A model generated the notes under the pieces. That model saw nothing but the letters and a program-made list of their open reading frames with translations, was not told the DNA's origin and made no database searches. Made by a program: the position numbers and the translations under genes. Below are positions 8,626 to 14,617 of a DNA stretch of 14,617 nucleotides, one piece after another (positions within the stretch are counted from its first letter, which is position 1; every line of letters begins with the position of its first letter). Location of the stretch: the NCBI GenBank assembly GCA_902478875.1, contig CABSMZ010000028.1, forward strand, positions 1 through 14,617. Direction: 5' to 3'. The stretch is from an uncultured Collinsella sp. (lineage in GTDB: Bacteria; Actinomycetota; Coriobacteriia; Coriobacteriales; Coriobacteriaceae).

Positions 8626-9429
8626 CTACTCCTCCTCCGCGACCTCCTCTGCCTCGGAGACATACACGGCGGTAAGGACCGTGAAGACGTAAGCCTGGAT
8701 GGCGCCGACCACAAGCTCGATCGCATAGATCAGGATGAGGATGGCAAGCCAGGCCAGCGAAGGCAGGGCGCCAACGGCGTGGGCCGCGGAAACCTGCTGA
8801 AGCAGCGGCTGCATGAACATGCTCGCCATGATGGCGAACGAGCCCATGACCACGTGTCCTGCGAACATGTTGCAGAACAGACGGACGGCGAGCGTGATGA
8901 GGCGCAGGAAGGTCGAGAAAAGCTCGACGACCCACACGAGCACGTTCATCGGGAAGCTCACGCCCTGCGGGGCGAGGCTCTTGATGTAGCCGATCACGCC
9001 GTGAGCCTTGCATCCGTAGTAGATGAAGTACACGAAGGCGAAAATGGCGAGTGCGGCGGTGGAGCCGATTGCGCCGGTGCCGGGCTTCATTCCCGGAATC
9101 AGGCCGATCATGTTGTTGATCAGGATGAACAGGAAAAGCGAGCACAGGAACGGGAAGTGCTTCTTCCAGTTCTCACCCACGACGCCCTTGCCGATATCGT
9201 TCTCGACGTACTCGATGATGTACTCGAAACCGTTGACGAAGAAGCCCTTGGGAACCAGGGTCTGTTTCTTCTTGAACACGGCCAGGACGATCAGGAGCAC
9301 GATCGTGGAGACGATCAGCCAAAACGAGTACTGCGTGATGCCGCAGCTCAGATCGCCCACGACAGGGGTGGAGCTGAACTCGCTGACCAGATGATTAATC
9401 TCATCAGGCAGCTTTTCAAAAATTTCCAC
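8626..9429 (-). CDS. atpB: ATP synthase Fo subunit a
   Basis: Subunit a forms the proton half-channels next to the c-ring. The 267-residue protein has several membrane helices (for example about 36-51, 94-113, 124-138, 225-246). The essential stator Arg is Arg183 in AVRLFCNMFAGH, and the matching Gln245 is in GAIQAYVFTVLT. The residue after RLF is Cys186 where most homologues have Gly. The C-terminus ends in an acidic EEVAEEE. The start is GTG at 9429 with AAAGG upstream at about 7 nt, 3 nt after the stop of the preceding small gene. It is the first core gene of the operon. Confidence 0.98.
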   Translation of the reverse strand: MEIFEKLPDEINHLVSEFSSTPVVGDLSCGITQYSFWLIVSTIVLLIVLAVFKKKQTLVPKGFFVNGFEYIIEYVENDIGKGVVGENWKKHFPFLCSLFLFILINNMIGLIPGMKPGTGAIGSTAALAIFAFVYFIYYGCKAHGVIGYIKSLAPQGVSFPMNVLVWVVELFSTFLRLITLAVRLFCNMFAGHVVMGSFAIMASMFMQPLLQQVSAAHAVGALPSLAWLAILILIYAIELVVGAIQAYVFTVLTAVYVSEAEEVAEEE

Positions 9430-9432
9430 GAC

Positions 9433-9744
9433 TTACCTTTCGACCTCATGAGGATCTCGCAGCGCCTTGGCGACGCGAACCGTGCAGGCGGCCATAAAGG
9501 CCACGAAGCCGATCGCCTCGCCCAGGAGGAACATGCGAAATGCCTCTCCGAACAACACAAACACAACCAAGGTAAAGACGAGCAGGGCGATTGCCGAGAC
9601 CGCCAGACTCACCATGCCCTTGAACATGTCCGCATTCTGCTTATCGTCAAGAACCGGCTTGAGCGTAAAGACAAAGGGAAGGAAGGCAATTGCGCCCGCG
9701 ATGGCGCCTGCAACGATAGCGAGCAGATCGGCTATCTGAAACAC
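9433..9744 (-). CDS. AtpI-like small membrane protein
   Basis: This 103-residue protein sits directly upstream of atpB, the usual place of atpI, whose product helps assemble the c-ring or supports Mg2+ handling in some bacteria. It has three to four hydrophobic segments and ends in a short charged tail (DPHEVER). Sequence similarity to known AtpI is not obvious by eye, so the name rests on position and topology. I chose GTG at 9744 because GAGGA (9750-9754) lies 5 nt before it and it opens on the hydrophobic part. The longer reading from TTG at 9819 would start upstream of the predicted -10 and has no binding site. Confidence 0.7.
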   Translation of the reverse strand: MFQIADLLAIVAGAIAGAIAFLPFVFTLKPVLDDKQNADMFKGMVSLAVSAIALLVFTLVVFVLFGEAFRMFLLGEAIGFVAFMAACTVRVAKALRDPHEVER

Positions 9745-9805
9745 TGGCGTCCTCACTTTCCTTTTTAACGCTTCACAGAACAGTTCCCGCCAAACATTGG
9801 TGACT

Positions 9806-9833
9806 ATTGTACGAGCCAATCGCTAAAGTACAA
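9806..9833 (-). promoter_or_regulatory. putative atp operon promoter
   Basis: On the minus strand TTGTAC (9828-9833) and TACAAT (9806-9811) are separated by 16 nt. The -10 matches the sigma-70-type consensus at five of six positions; the -35 matches only at its TTG. Transcription would begin near 9799, giving a leader of about 55 nt before the GTG of the AtpI-like gene. No competing pair of similar quality was seen between upp and the operon. Confidence 0.5.
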
Positions 9834-9949
9834 CCGAAAAAGCATCGGTTAATACGCACCTGTTCGTTTTCTTAAGACCTTCTTTATGCCGCAAGGTACG
9901 GTAATACGTTTTTCTCGAACCCTGCAGGGCAAAACGTCCGTTAACAGGA

Positions 9950-9984
9950 GTGCGCGCGGTCGCCTTTTGTTCGTCCGCGCGCAC
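9950..9984 (-). terminator. hairpin downstream of upp, candidate terminator
   Basis: GTGCGCGCGG (9950-9959) pairs perfectly with CCGCGCGCAC (9975-9984); two more pairs form past a single mismatch, leaving a loop of about 9 nt. It is 41 nt after the upp stop. No T-run follows on the minus strand, so a factor-assisted or weak terminator is more likely than a classic one. On the plus strand the stem is followed by CGTTTCTT, with no gene known there. Confidence 0.4.
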
Positions 9985-10025
9985 CGTTTCTTCGTATTTG
10001 CAGCCGCGGCCGTTTAGCCCAGCGA

Positions 10026-10673
10026 CTAGAGCGTGCCGTAGATGCGGTCGCCGGCGTCGCCCAGGCCGGGAACGATGTAGGCGGCCTCGTTGAGATGGTC
10101 ATCGATGGCGCACGTATAAATATGTACGTCAGGATCCTTCTCGGTCAGCGACTTGAGGCCCTCGGGCGCGGCGACGATGCACAGCATGCGGATGTCCTTG
10201 ACACCGCGCTCGCGCAGGTAGCTGATAGCCATCTCGGCCGAACCGCCCGTGGCGAGCATGGGGTCGACAACCAGGCAGATACGCTGGTCGATATCCTTGG
10301 GCATCTTGCAGTAATACTCATGCGGCTCGTGGGTGACCTCGTCGCGCTCCATGCCGATGTGGCCCACGCGAGCGGAGGGCACCAGGTCGAGGATGCCGTC
10401 GACCATGCCAAGGCCCGCACGCAGGATGGGCACGATGGCGAGTTTCTTGCCGGCAAGCTGTTTGAACGTGGCGGTAGTGATGGGGGTCTCGACCTCGACG
10501 TCTTCCATAGGCAGGTCGCGCATGGCCTCGTAGCCGTCAAAGAGCGCAAGCTCGCGCACGAGCTGGCGGAACTGGTTGGTGCCGGTGTTTTTATCGCGCA
10601 GGATCGACAGCTTGTGCTGAACGAGCGGGTGATCGACAAGCGTCACACGGGACGTATCGTAGGTGACGGTCAT
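10026..10673 (-). CDS. upp: uracil phosphoribosyltransferase
   Basis: Upp makes UMP from uracil and phosphoribosyl pyrophosphate (pyrimidine salvage, cytoplasm). The 215-residue protein has PILRAGLGMVDG (about 82-93), the PRPP loop DPMLATGGSA (about 137-146) and the uracil-binding C-terminus YIVPGLGDAGDRIYGT. I chose ATG at 10673, preceded by AAAGGGG; an in-frame longer reading would add 20 residues that do not fit the family. It stands alone between glpK and the atp operon, with its own leader of about 120 nt. upp next to atp is a common Gram-positive arrangement. Confidence 0.97.
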   Translation of the reverse strand: MTVTYDTSRVTLVDHPLVQHKLSILRDKNTGTNQFRQLVRELALFDGYEAMRDLPMEDVEVETPITTATFKQLAGKKLAIVPILRAGLGMVDGILDLVPSARVGHIGMERDEVTHEPHEYYCKMPKDIDQRICLVVDPMLATGGSAEMAISYLRERGVKDIRMLCIVAAPEGLKSLTEKDPDVHIYTCAIDDHLNEAAYIVPGLGDAGDRIYGTL

Positions 10674-10696
10674 GGGTTGATTGCCCCTTTCGTTGC

Positions 10697-10724
10697 GGCC
10701 GCAAAACGGCCTTGCTGACAAGGC
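10697..10724 (-). promoter_or_regulatory. overlapping hairpins in the upp leader
   Basis: Two small stems share bases and exclude each other: GCCTTG/CAAGGC (10709-10714 with 10719-10724) and GGCCG/CGGCC (10697-10701 with 10707-10711). On the minus strand the first stem is followed by CGTTTT. Such competing stems can be an attenuator, but the arms are short and chance is possible. Confidence 0.25.
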
Positions 10725-10796
10725 GCGCAGCAATGTTGCCGCCGCACGCCATACATTAATTTAGCGGTTTGTTGTATCGAGCAGCCCATCGCAGCC

Positions 10797-12338
10797 CTAC
10801 TGTGCGGTACTGAGCGAGCGCCTGACTGCATCACACCAGCCCGCAAGGTTTTGTTCGCGGCGCTCGGCGGACATATGGGGAAGGAAGGTCTTAACGATCT
10901 GAGCGTTTTGCTCCAGCTCCTCCAGGTCCTCCCAATAGCCGACGGCAAGGCCCGCCAAGTACGCGGCACCGATCGCCGTGGTCTCCACCGTCTCGCACTG
11001 CAACACGGGGATATCCAGCAGATCGGCCTGGAATTGCATGATGAACTCGTTGCGCGAGGCACCGCCATCGACGGACAGGCGCTCAATCGAAAGTCCCACG
11101 TCCTGCTCCATGGCGCGCAGCACGTCGTAGCTCTGATATGCCATGGATTCGCAGGCGGCACGTACGATGGTCGCACGGCTCGAGGCGCCGGTCAGACCGC
11201 ACACGATACCGCGGGCATGCGGGTCCCACCAGGGAGCGCCCAGACCCGCAAAGGCGGGAACGAAGTAGCAGCCCTCATTGTCGTTGATCGAAGCGGCGAG
11301 TTGTGCCGACTCGCTCACGCTCGAGATGATGCCCATGTTGTTGCGAAGCCAATTCATCGTTGAGCCGGCGGCAAAAATAGAGCCCTCGAGCGCATAGCTG
11401 ACTTTGCCGTCCGCAGCGATACCGATGGTGGAGACCAGGCCATTCTTGGATTCGACGATCTCGTCGCCGGTGTTCATGAGCATAAAGCAGCCCGTGCCAT
11501 AGGTGTTTTTGGTCTGGCCGGGACGGAAACAGCAGTGGCCGAACAGCGACGCCTGTTGGTCACCCGCCACGCCCATGATGGGCGGCATGTTGGTCATGAT
11601 GTCGCTCGCGACGCGGCCGTAGTCGCCCGAGCTCCAGCGAACCTCGGGCATCATGGAACGTGGGACGTCAAAGAGCGCCAGCAGGTCGTCGTCCCAATCG
11701 AGCGTATGGATATTAAAGAGTGCCGTGCGGCTGGCATTGGTGTAGTCGGTGGCAAAGACCTGGCCGCCGGTGAGGTTGTAGATGAGCCAGGTGTCGATGG
11801 TGCCAAACATGAGGTCGCCCGCCGCCGCGCTCTCGCGTGCGCCGTCGACGTTGTCGAGAATCCACTGCACCTTGGAGGCCGAGAAATACGGATCGAGCGT
11901 GAGTCCCGTGCGGGAGCGCACCAGCTCCTCGCAACCCTGTTCAACCAACGCGTCGATCGCCGGCGCGGTACGGCGGCACTGCCATACGATGGCGTTATAG
12001 ATGGGCTGGCCGCTCACGCGGTCCCAGACCACCGTGGTCTCGCGCTGGTTGGAGATGCCGATGGCGGCGATGCGGTCAGAATGGATGCCGCTCTTAAACT
12101 GAACCTCCATCATGACGGCAATCTGGCTGGCAAGGACCGTCATGGGGTCTTGCTCTACCCAACCGGGACGCGGAAAACTCGTTTTGACGCTGCGACGTGC
12201 CTGCGCGACGATGCATCCGTACTCGTCGACGATGGTCGCAAGTACCGAAGTGGTGCCGCAGTCGAGCGCCATGATGTAGGAACCGCCAAAGTTAAACGAG
12301 GCATCTTCCATGCCCAGGCTGCCCAGATTCAACGACAT
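10797..12338 (-). CDS. glpK: glycerol kinase
   Basis: GlpK phosphorylates glycerol with ATP to glycerol 3-phosphate, trapping it in the cytoplasm. The 513-residue FGGY-family protein has the phosphate-binding LDCGTTS (25-31), glycerol contacts NQRE with Arg99 and Glu100, Tyr151 in DPYFSASK, and the catalytic Asp260 in GVAGDQQ. LDCGTTS has Cys27 where most GlpK have Gln. The histidine that PTS HPr phosphorylates in many Firmicutes GlpK, located just before the GDQQ region, is not seen; that stretch reads SSGDYGRVASD. ATG at 12338 has AAAGGTG at about 7 nt. It starts 13 nt after tsaC, so the two are probably co-transcribed. No glpF or glycerol-phosphate dehydrogenase gene is nearby. Confidence 0.95.
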   Translation of the reverse strand: MSLNLGSLGMEDASFNFGGSYIMALDCGTTSVLATIVDEYGCIVAQARRSVKTSFPRPGWVEQDPMTVLASQIAVMMEVQFKSGIHSDRIAAIGISNQRETTVVWDRVSGQPIYNAIVWQCRRTAPAIDALVEQGCEELVRSRTGLTLDPYFSASKVQWILDNVDGARESAAAGDLMFGTIDTWLIYNLTGGQVFATDYTNASRTALFNIHTLDWDDDLLALFDVPRSMMPEVRWSSGDYGRVASDIMTNMPPIMGVAGDQQASLFGHCCFRPGQTKNTYGTGCFMLMNTGDEIVESKNGLVSTIGIAADGKVSYALEGSIFAAGSTMNWLRNNMGIISSVSESAQLAASINDNEGCYFVPAFAGLGAPWWDPHARGIVCGLTGASSRATIVRAACESMAYQSYDVLRAMEQDVGLSIERLSVDGGASRNEFIMQFQADLLDIPVLQCETVETTAIGAAYLAGLAVGYWEDLEELEQNAQIVKTFLPHMSAERREQNLAGWCDAVRRSLSTAQ

Positions 12339-12351
12339 CGCTTACACCTTT

Positions 12352-13095
12352 CTATTGCATCGGGTCGGACAGGACCCGCTCGATCTCTGATGCGGGAAGT
12401 GCGCCTTGGCGCAGGATCTGGAGCCCGCCGTGCTGGAACGACACGATGGTCGAGGCGTCGCGACACGGGGTCTCACCGGCGTCGACGGCAACATCGACCC
12501 CCTCCAGGATGCGACCCTCGACGGCGGCAAAGCTTGCCGGCGAAGGCGCGCCGTGCGTGTTGGCGCTCGTGCAGGCAAGGGGACTGCCGCAGGCGCGGAT
12601 GAGCGCTTGGACCACGGGAGAGGCCGAAGCGCGCAGGGCCACGGTGTCGTCGGCAGCGCGCATAAAGGTCGGCACGCAGGGGGCTGCCTTGACCACGATA
12701 GTCAGGGCTCCCGGCCAGCATCGTCGCGCGAGTACGCGGGCATCTTCCGGGATATCCACGCCATAGCGGTCGAGTGCTTCGACGCCATCGACCAGCCAAG
12801 CGACGGTTTGCGTGAGCTCACGTTGCTTGAGAGTGAAGATACGGCGATAGCCGGTGCCGAGCGCAGGAACTACGGCGCCATTGACGGCAGCCTGCGGATC
12901 GCGCGGCCACGATGGGAATTCACTTGTATCTTGAGGCACGGCGTCCGAAAAGGCGTTAACTGCCACAGCGACACCATAGACGGTCTCGGTCGGGATCAGG
13001 GCCAGACCGCCACAACCGAGCACCTCGGCCGTACGCTCGACGGCAAGCCGATGCGGCTCCCGCGCTCCCTCGTATACCCGATAGACCGTCTGCAT
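12352..13095 (-). CDS. threonylcarbamoyl-AMP synthase (TsaC/Sua5/YwlC family)
   Basis: This enzyme makes threonylcarbamoyl-AMP from threonine, bicarbonate and ATP, the first step of t6A37 modification of ANN-decoding tRNAs. In the 247-residue protein I see IPTETVYG (34-41), the FTLKQRE block (87-93), CWPGALTIVV (126-135), Arg155 in VALRAS and CTSAN (175-179). It lacks the extra C-terminal domain of long Sua5 proteins. Between PTETVYG and FTLKQ lie about 45 residues where E. coli TsaC has about 13, an insertion of about 30 residues rich in Pro, Ala and Asp. ATG at 13095 has AAGGGG about 11 nt upstream. It is the usual neighbour of prmC, here separated from it by hicAB. Confidence 0.9.
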   Translation of the reverse strand: MQTVYRVYEGAREPHRLAVERTAEVLGCGGLALIPTETVYGVAVAVNAFSDAVPQDTSEFPSWPRDPQAAVNGAVVPALGTGYRRIFTLKQRELTQTVAWLVDGVEALDRYGVDIPEDARVLARRCWPGALTIVVKAAPCVPTFMRAADDTVALRASASPVVQALIRACGSPLACTSANTHGAPSPASFAAVEGRILEGVDVAVDAGETPCRDASTIVSFQHGGLQILRQGALPASEIERVLSDPMQ

Positions 13096-13113
13096 GTGTA
13101 TGCCAGCCCCTTA

Positions 13114-13182
13114 CGCTCTGGTGCAAGTTTGTTTACTGTGGGGCATTCTCGCACGAAACGTTCAATCTATTTGCCCAGAGCG
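13114..13182 (-). promoter_or_regulatory. long-range stem in the tsaC leader
   Basis: CGCTCTGG (13114-13121) pairs with CCAGAGCG (13175-13182), and GCAA (13123-13126) continues the stem with TTGC (13171-13174) past a single bulged base. On the minus strand this 12-bp stem ends four bases before the AAGGGG binding site of tsaC. It may fold the leader around a 44-nt loop. No clear promoter was seen inside or around it. Confidence 0.35.
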
Positions 13183-13229
13183 CATGTTGGTTTGGTGAGC
13201 GGCTCTAGTAGTCGGTGAAAGTGAGGGGG

Positions 13230-13676
13230 TTATTGGACTGCGACGAACTTCTTTGGCCTGCCGGCGTGGCGTTCTTGGGCGGCGTAGCGCTCGATGCTGT
13301 CTATCGTTATCATCCGACGGCCGTCGACGAGTTCAACATCGAGCTTTCCGGCTTTGACCAGCGCGGTAATCCGCGGAGCGGAGACTTTGAGGTCCAGCGC
13401 TGCGTCTTTAAATGTTCGGCACGCCGCTTCCCGAGCGTCCTCGTGGTCGATTTCGACTGAAAGGGCCACGATCTCGGCCGAGCGTTCGTACCCCGCCGGA
13501 GTCAAACCGTTGTTGAGGTCGTCGGCCAAAAACGCCATCAGCGCCTCGGTGGCATGGGCAATCGCTTCTTCGCGCGTATCGCCATCGGCAAAGGCGCCGG
13601 GAATCTGCGGGAAGCTAGCGCAGTAACCATCGTCTTCTTTTATGAGAACGCAGTCATAGGTAAATCGCTGCCTCAT
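13230..13676 (-). CDS. hicB: HicB-type antitoxin with excisionase-like C-terminus
   Basis: HicB neutralises the HicA RNA toxin and represses the operon. The 148-residue protein has an N-terminal HicB fold (about 1-58): YDCVLIKEDDGYCASFPQIP, then GDTREEAIAHATEAL. HicB proteins usually end in a ribbon-helix-helix or Xre-type helix-turn-helix. Here about 96-132 (KVSAPRITALVKAGKLDVEL, then GRRMITIDSIERY) resembles the winged-helix of excisionase/MerR-like proteins. I start it at ATG 13676 because GGAGG lies 4 nt before and the protein opens with the family pattern; an upstream in-frame start overlaps hicA. It begins 11 nt after the hicA stop, so the two are one operon. Confidence 0.88.
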   Translation of the reverse strand: MRQRFTYDCVLIKEDDGYCASFPQIPGAFADGDTREEAIAHATEALMAFLADDLNNGLTPAGYERSAEIVALSVEIDHEDAREAACRTFKDAALDLKVSAPRITALVKAGKLDVELVDGRRMITIDSIERYAAQERHAGRPKKFVAVQ

Positions 13677-13687
13677 TTTGCCTCCAA

Positions 13688-13873
13688 CTACCATCCAGCT
13701 TGGCGACGAATACTTGCCCACGTGCCCTTCTTTGGTCGATCACCACCAGAGCCGTTCACGGTGACAACGCGGTCACCAGAAACATACTTAGCATGACTAC
13801 CGACTTGCGCGACCTTCACGAATCCATCGTGCTTGAGTAGGGCAATGATTTCCCGAAAGGTAGGAGGTTGCAT
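13688..13873 (-). CDS. hicA: HicA-type mRNA interferase toxin
   Basis: HicA is a small dsRNA-binding-fold RNase that cuts mRNA in a ribosome-independent way until HicB binds it. The 61-residue protein matches the family in length and pattern: FREIIALLKHDGF (about 6-18), the catalytic motif GSHAKY with His27, and the C-terminal GTWASIRRQAG (50-60). Instead of the frequent 'VPxH' middle stretch it has VTVNGSGGDRPKK. ATG at 13873 has AGAGG at 7 nt. It is first in the operon, toxin before antitoxin as is usual for hicAB. Its own promoter and operator lie immediately upstream. Confidence 0.9.
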   Translation of the reverse strand: MQPPTFREIIALLKHDGFVKVAQVGSHAKYVSGDRVVTVNGSGGDRPKKGTWASIRRQAGW

Positions 13874-13897
13874 GGGCCGACCTCTTTCAGCCGTCCT

Positions 13898-13919
13898 AAT
13901 TATAAACTACTTTATAATT
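13898..13919. promoter_or_regulatory. palindromic operator of hicAB
   Basis: Perfect 9-bp arms AATTATAAA (13898-13906) and TTTATAATT (13911-13919) flank CTAC. The left arm contains the whole hicAB -10 hexamer, so a protein bound here would block RNA polymerase. The natural candidate is the HicB-HicA complex, since HicB antitoxins autoregulate. The site is seen; the binder is inferred. Confidence 0.65.
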
Positions 13920-13927
13920 TTTGCTAA
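13899..13927 (-). promoter_or_regulatory. hicAB promoter
   Basis: On the minus strand TTAGCA (13922-13927, four of six matches) and a perfect TATAAT (13899-13904) are separated by exactly 17 nt. Transcription should start near 13892, leaving about 19 nt before the hicA ATG with its AGAGG site. The -35 lies 14 bp past the prmC stop codon. Confidence 0.75.
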
Positions 13928-13941
13928 CCAGTTAATAAATA

Positions 13942-14570
13942 TTACTGGCGTTGCTTGGGCTCGGTGACGATGGCTCGGACAATGCGGGGGCGATCGGTGA
14001 GGTCGTGGACGATACGCACGTCCGAAAGGCCTGCTTGACGACAGAGCTCGGCCGCGGCGTCGAGCGCGCCCTCGTAGAGCTCGCAGGCAAACAGGCCGCC
14101 GGCACGCAGCATGTAGGGCGCCGCGTTGAGCAGGCGGCGGAAGATATCGAGACCGTCGGCACCGCCCTCGAGCGCCAGATCGGGCTCAAAGTCCTTGACC
14201 TCATGCGGCAGCGAGCGCATGACGTCGGTCGGGATGTAAGGTGGGTTGGAGACGAGCACATCAAAGGTGCCCCACTCTTCGCGGGGAATGGAACTCACCA
14301 GGTTTGTGAGGCTGAAGGCGACCTCGTCGGACGTGAGGCCAAGCGCATCACGGTTTTTGGTGGCCAGATCGATGGCGCGCGGCTCGATATCGGTAGCAGT
14401 GCAGGTAACGTGGCCGCGGCGCTCCCAGGCAAGGGAGAGCGAAATGCAGCCCGTGCCGCAGCCGACCTCGAGAACGCGGGCAGTGCGGGGCTCGGCTGGG
14501 GCAGATACGTTGGCCTCGGCGGCATCTTGCGCGGGAGTCGCCTGTTGGTCGTTGTCCTCAATGGCGATGC
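13942..14570 (-). CDS. prmC: peptide chain release factor N5-glutamine methyltransferase, 5' truncated
   Basis: PrmC (HemK) methylates the Gln of the GGQ motif in release factors RF1 and RF2 using S-adenosylmethionine. Only the C-terminal 208 residues are present; the gene runs off the genomic part of the window at 14570. Visible are the SAM motif I VLEVGCGTGCISLSLA (from about residue 32 of the fragment), the acidic TATDIEPRAIDLA, and the catalytic NPPY (108-111), followed by the typical C-terminal sheet. Just before motif I there is an Ala/Gln/Glu/Pro-rich linker. The open frame is interrupted upstream only by a stop inside adapter sequence, so an apparent GTG start at 14298 is not real. 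The usual partner prfA would lie further right. Confidence 0.93.
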
Positions 14571-14617
14571 CTGTCTCTTATACACATCTCCGAGCCCACG
14601 AGACCGTACTAGATCTC
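14571..14617. other. Nextera/Illumina adapter, not genomic
   Basis: The sequence begins with the 19-base transposase mosaic end CTGTCTCTTATACACATCT (14571-14589), continues with CCGAGCCCACGAGAC (14590-14604), the 8-base i7 index CGTACTAG (14605-14612) and the first bases ATCTC of the P7 primer. This is read-through into a sequencing adapter left untrimmed at the contig end. Translation through it on the minus strand yields the well-known artefact peptide MYKRQ at the start of a false protein (14295-14585). Confidence 0.98.

Noticed and set aside
9745..9819. N-terminal extension of the AtpI-like protein to TTG 9819
   Set aside because: It would begin upstream of the predicted -10, has no binding site, and the extension is hydrophilic and unlike a membrane protein start.
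9809..9850. 13-codon open frame (ATG CTT TTT...) upstream of the atp operon
   Set aside because: It overlaps the predicted promoter and has no binding site.
9920..9929. CCCTGCAGGG palindrome between upp and the atp operon
   Set aside because: A 10-bp palindrome without a loop cannot form a stable RNA hairpin, and no known regulator site is recognised.
13114..13182. CGCTCTGG octamer shared with the repeat at 184-198
   Set aside because: An 8-base match is expected by chance in a window this size; the flanks do not match.
14295..14585. Open frame beginning MYKRQ
   Set aside because: Its start lies in adapter sequence and its frame is not that of PrmC; it is an artefact.

Overview
The window is a GC-rich chromosomal piece in which every gene I can support lies on the minus strand. 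Gene order and protein character suggest an actinobacterium. The alpha subunit has the actinobacterial-style 'MY.G' then 'HVL' stretch, there is a single-TM LytR-CpsA-Psr protein with an acidic tail, and GTG/TTG starts are common. A gut Coriobacteriia member (Collinsella-like) is my best guess. That placement is inference from sequence feel and gene order, not from a search.

In the direction of transcription (right to left) the layout is: a 5'-truncated prmC (release-factor glutamine methyltransferase) cut off by the contig end; a hicAB toxin-antitoxin pair with its own AT-rich promoter and palindromic operator; a TsaC/Sua5-type tRNA threonylcarbamoyl-AMP synthase; glpK (glycerol kinase); upp (uracil phosphoribosyltransferase); the complete F1Fo ATP synthase operon (small AtpI-like membrane protein, then atpB-E-F-H-A-G-D-C); murA (first committed step of peptidoglycan synthesis); and a LytR-CpsA-Psr wall-polymer ligase. 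The prmC - tsaC/sua5 - upp - atp order is a widespread backbone in Gram-positive bacteria. Against it, hicAB and perhaps glpK look like insertions.

The atp genes are tightly packed (overlaps of 1-11 nt or gaps of 3-15 nt, except a 124-nt gap before atpE) and act as one transcription unit. A plausible promoter sits just upstream of the AtpI-like gene. A strong intrinsic terminator follows atpC, but its U-tract ends one base before the murA ribosome binding site, so murA must be reached by readthrough, antitermination or a promoter I cannot see. murA and the LCP gene are 12 nt apart and both serve the cell envelope. The last 240 bases at the left hold no gene but contain a hairpin and a nested inverted repeat.

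The last 47 bases at the right (14571-14617) are not genomic. They are a Nextera/Illumina adapter with its i7 index, so the contig ends at 14570. I found no convincing undescribed multi-gene system. The most interesting leads are the hicAB insertion with its operator over the -10 and a HicB carrying an excisionase-like C-terminus, the terminator fused to the murA leader, the nested inverted repeat at the left end, and insertions in TsaC and AtpA.
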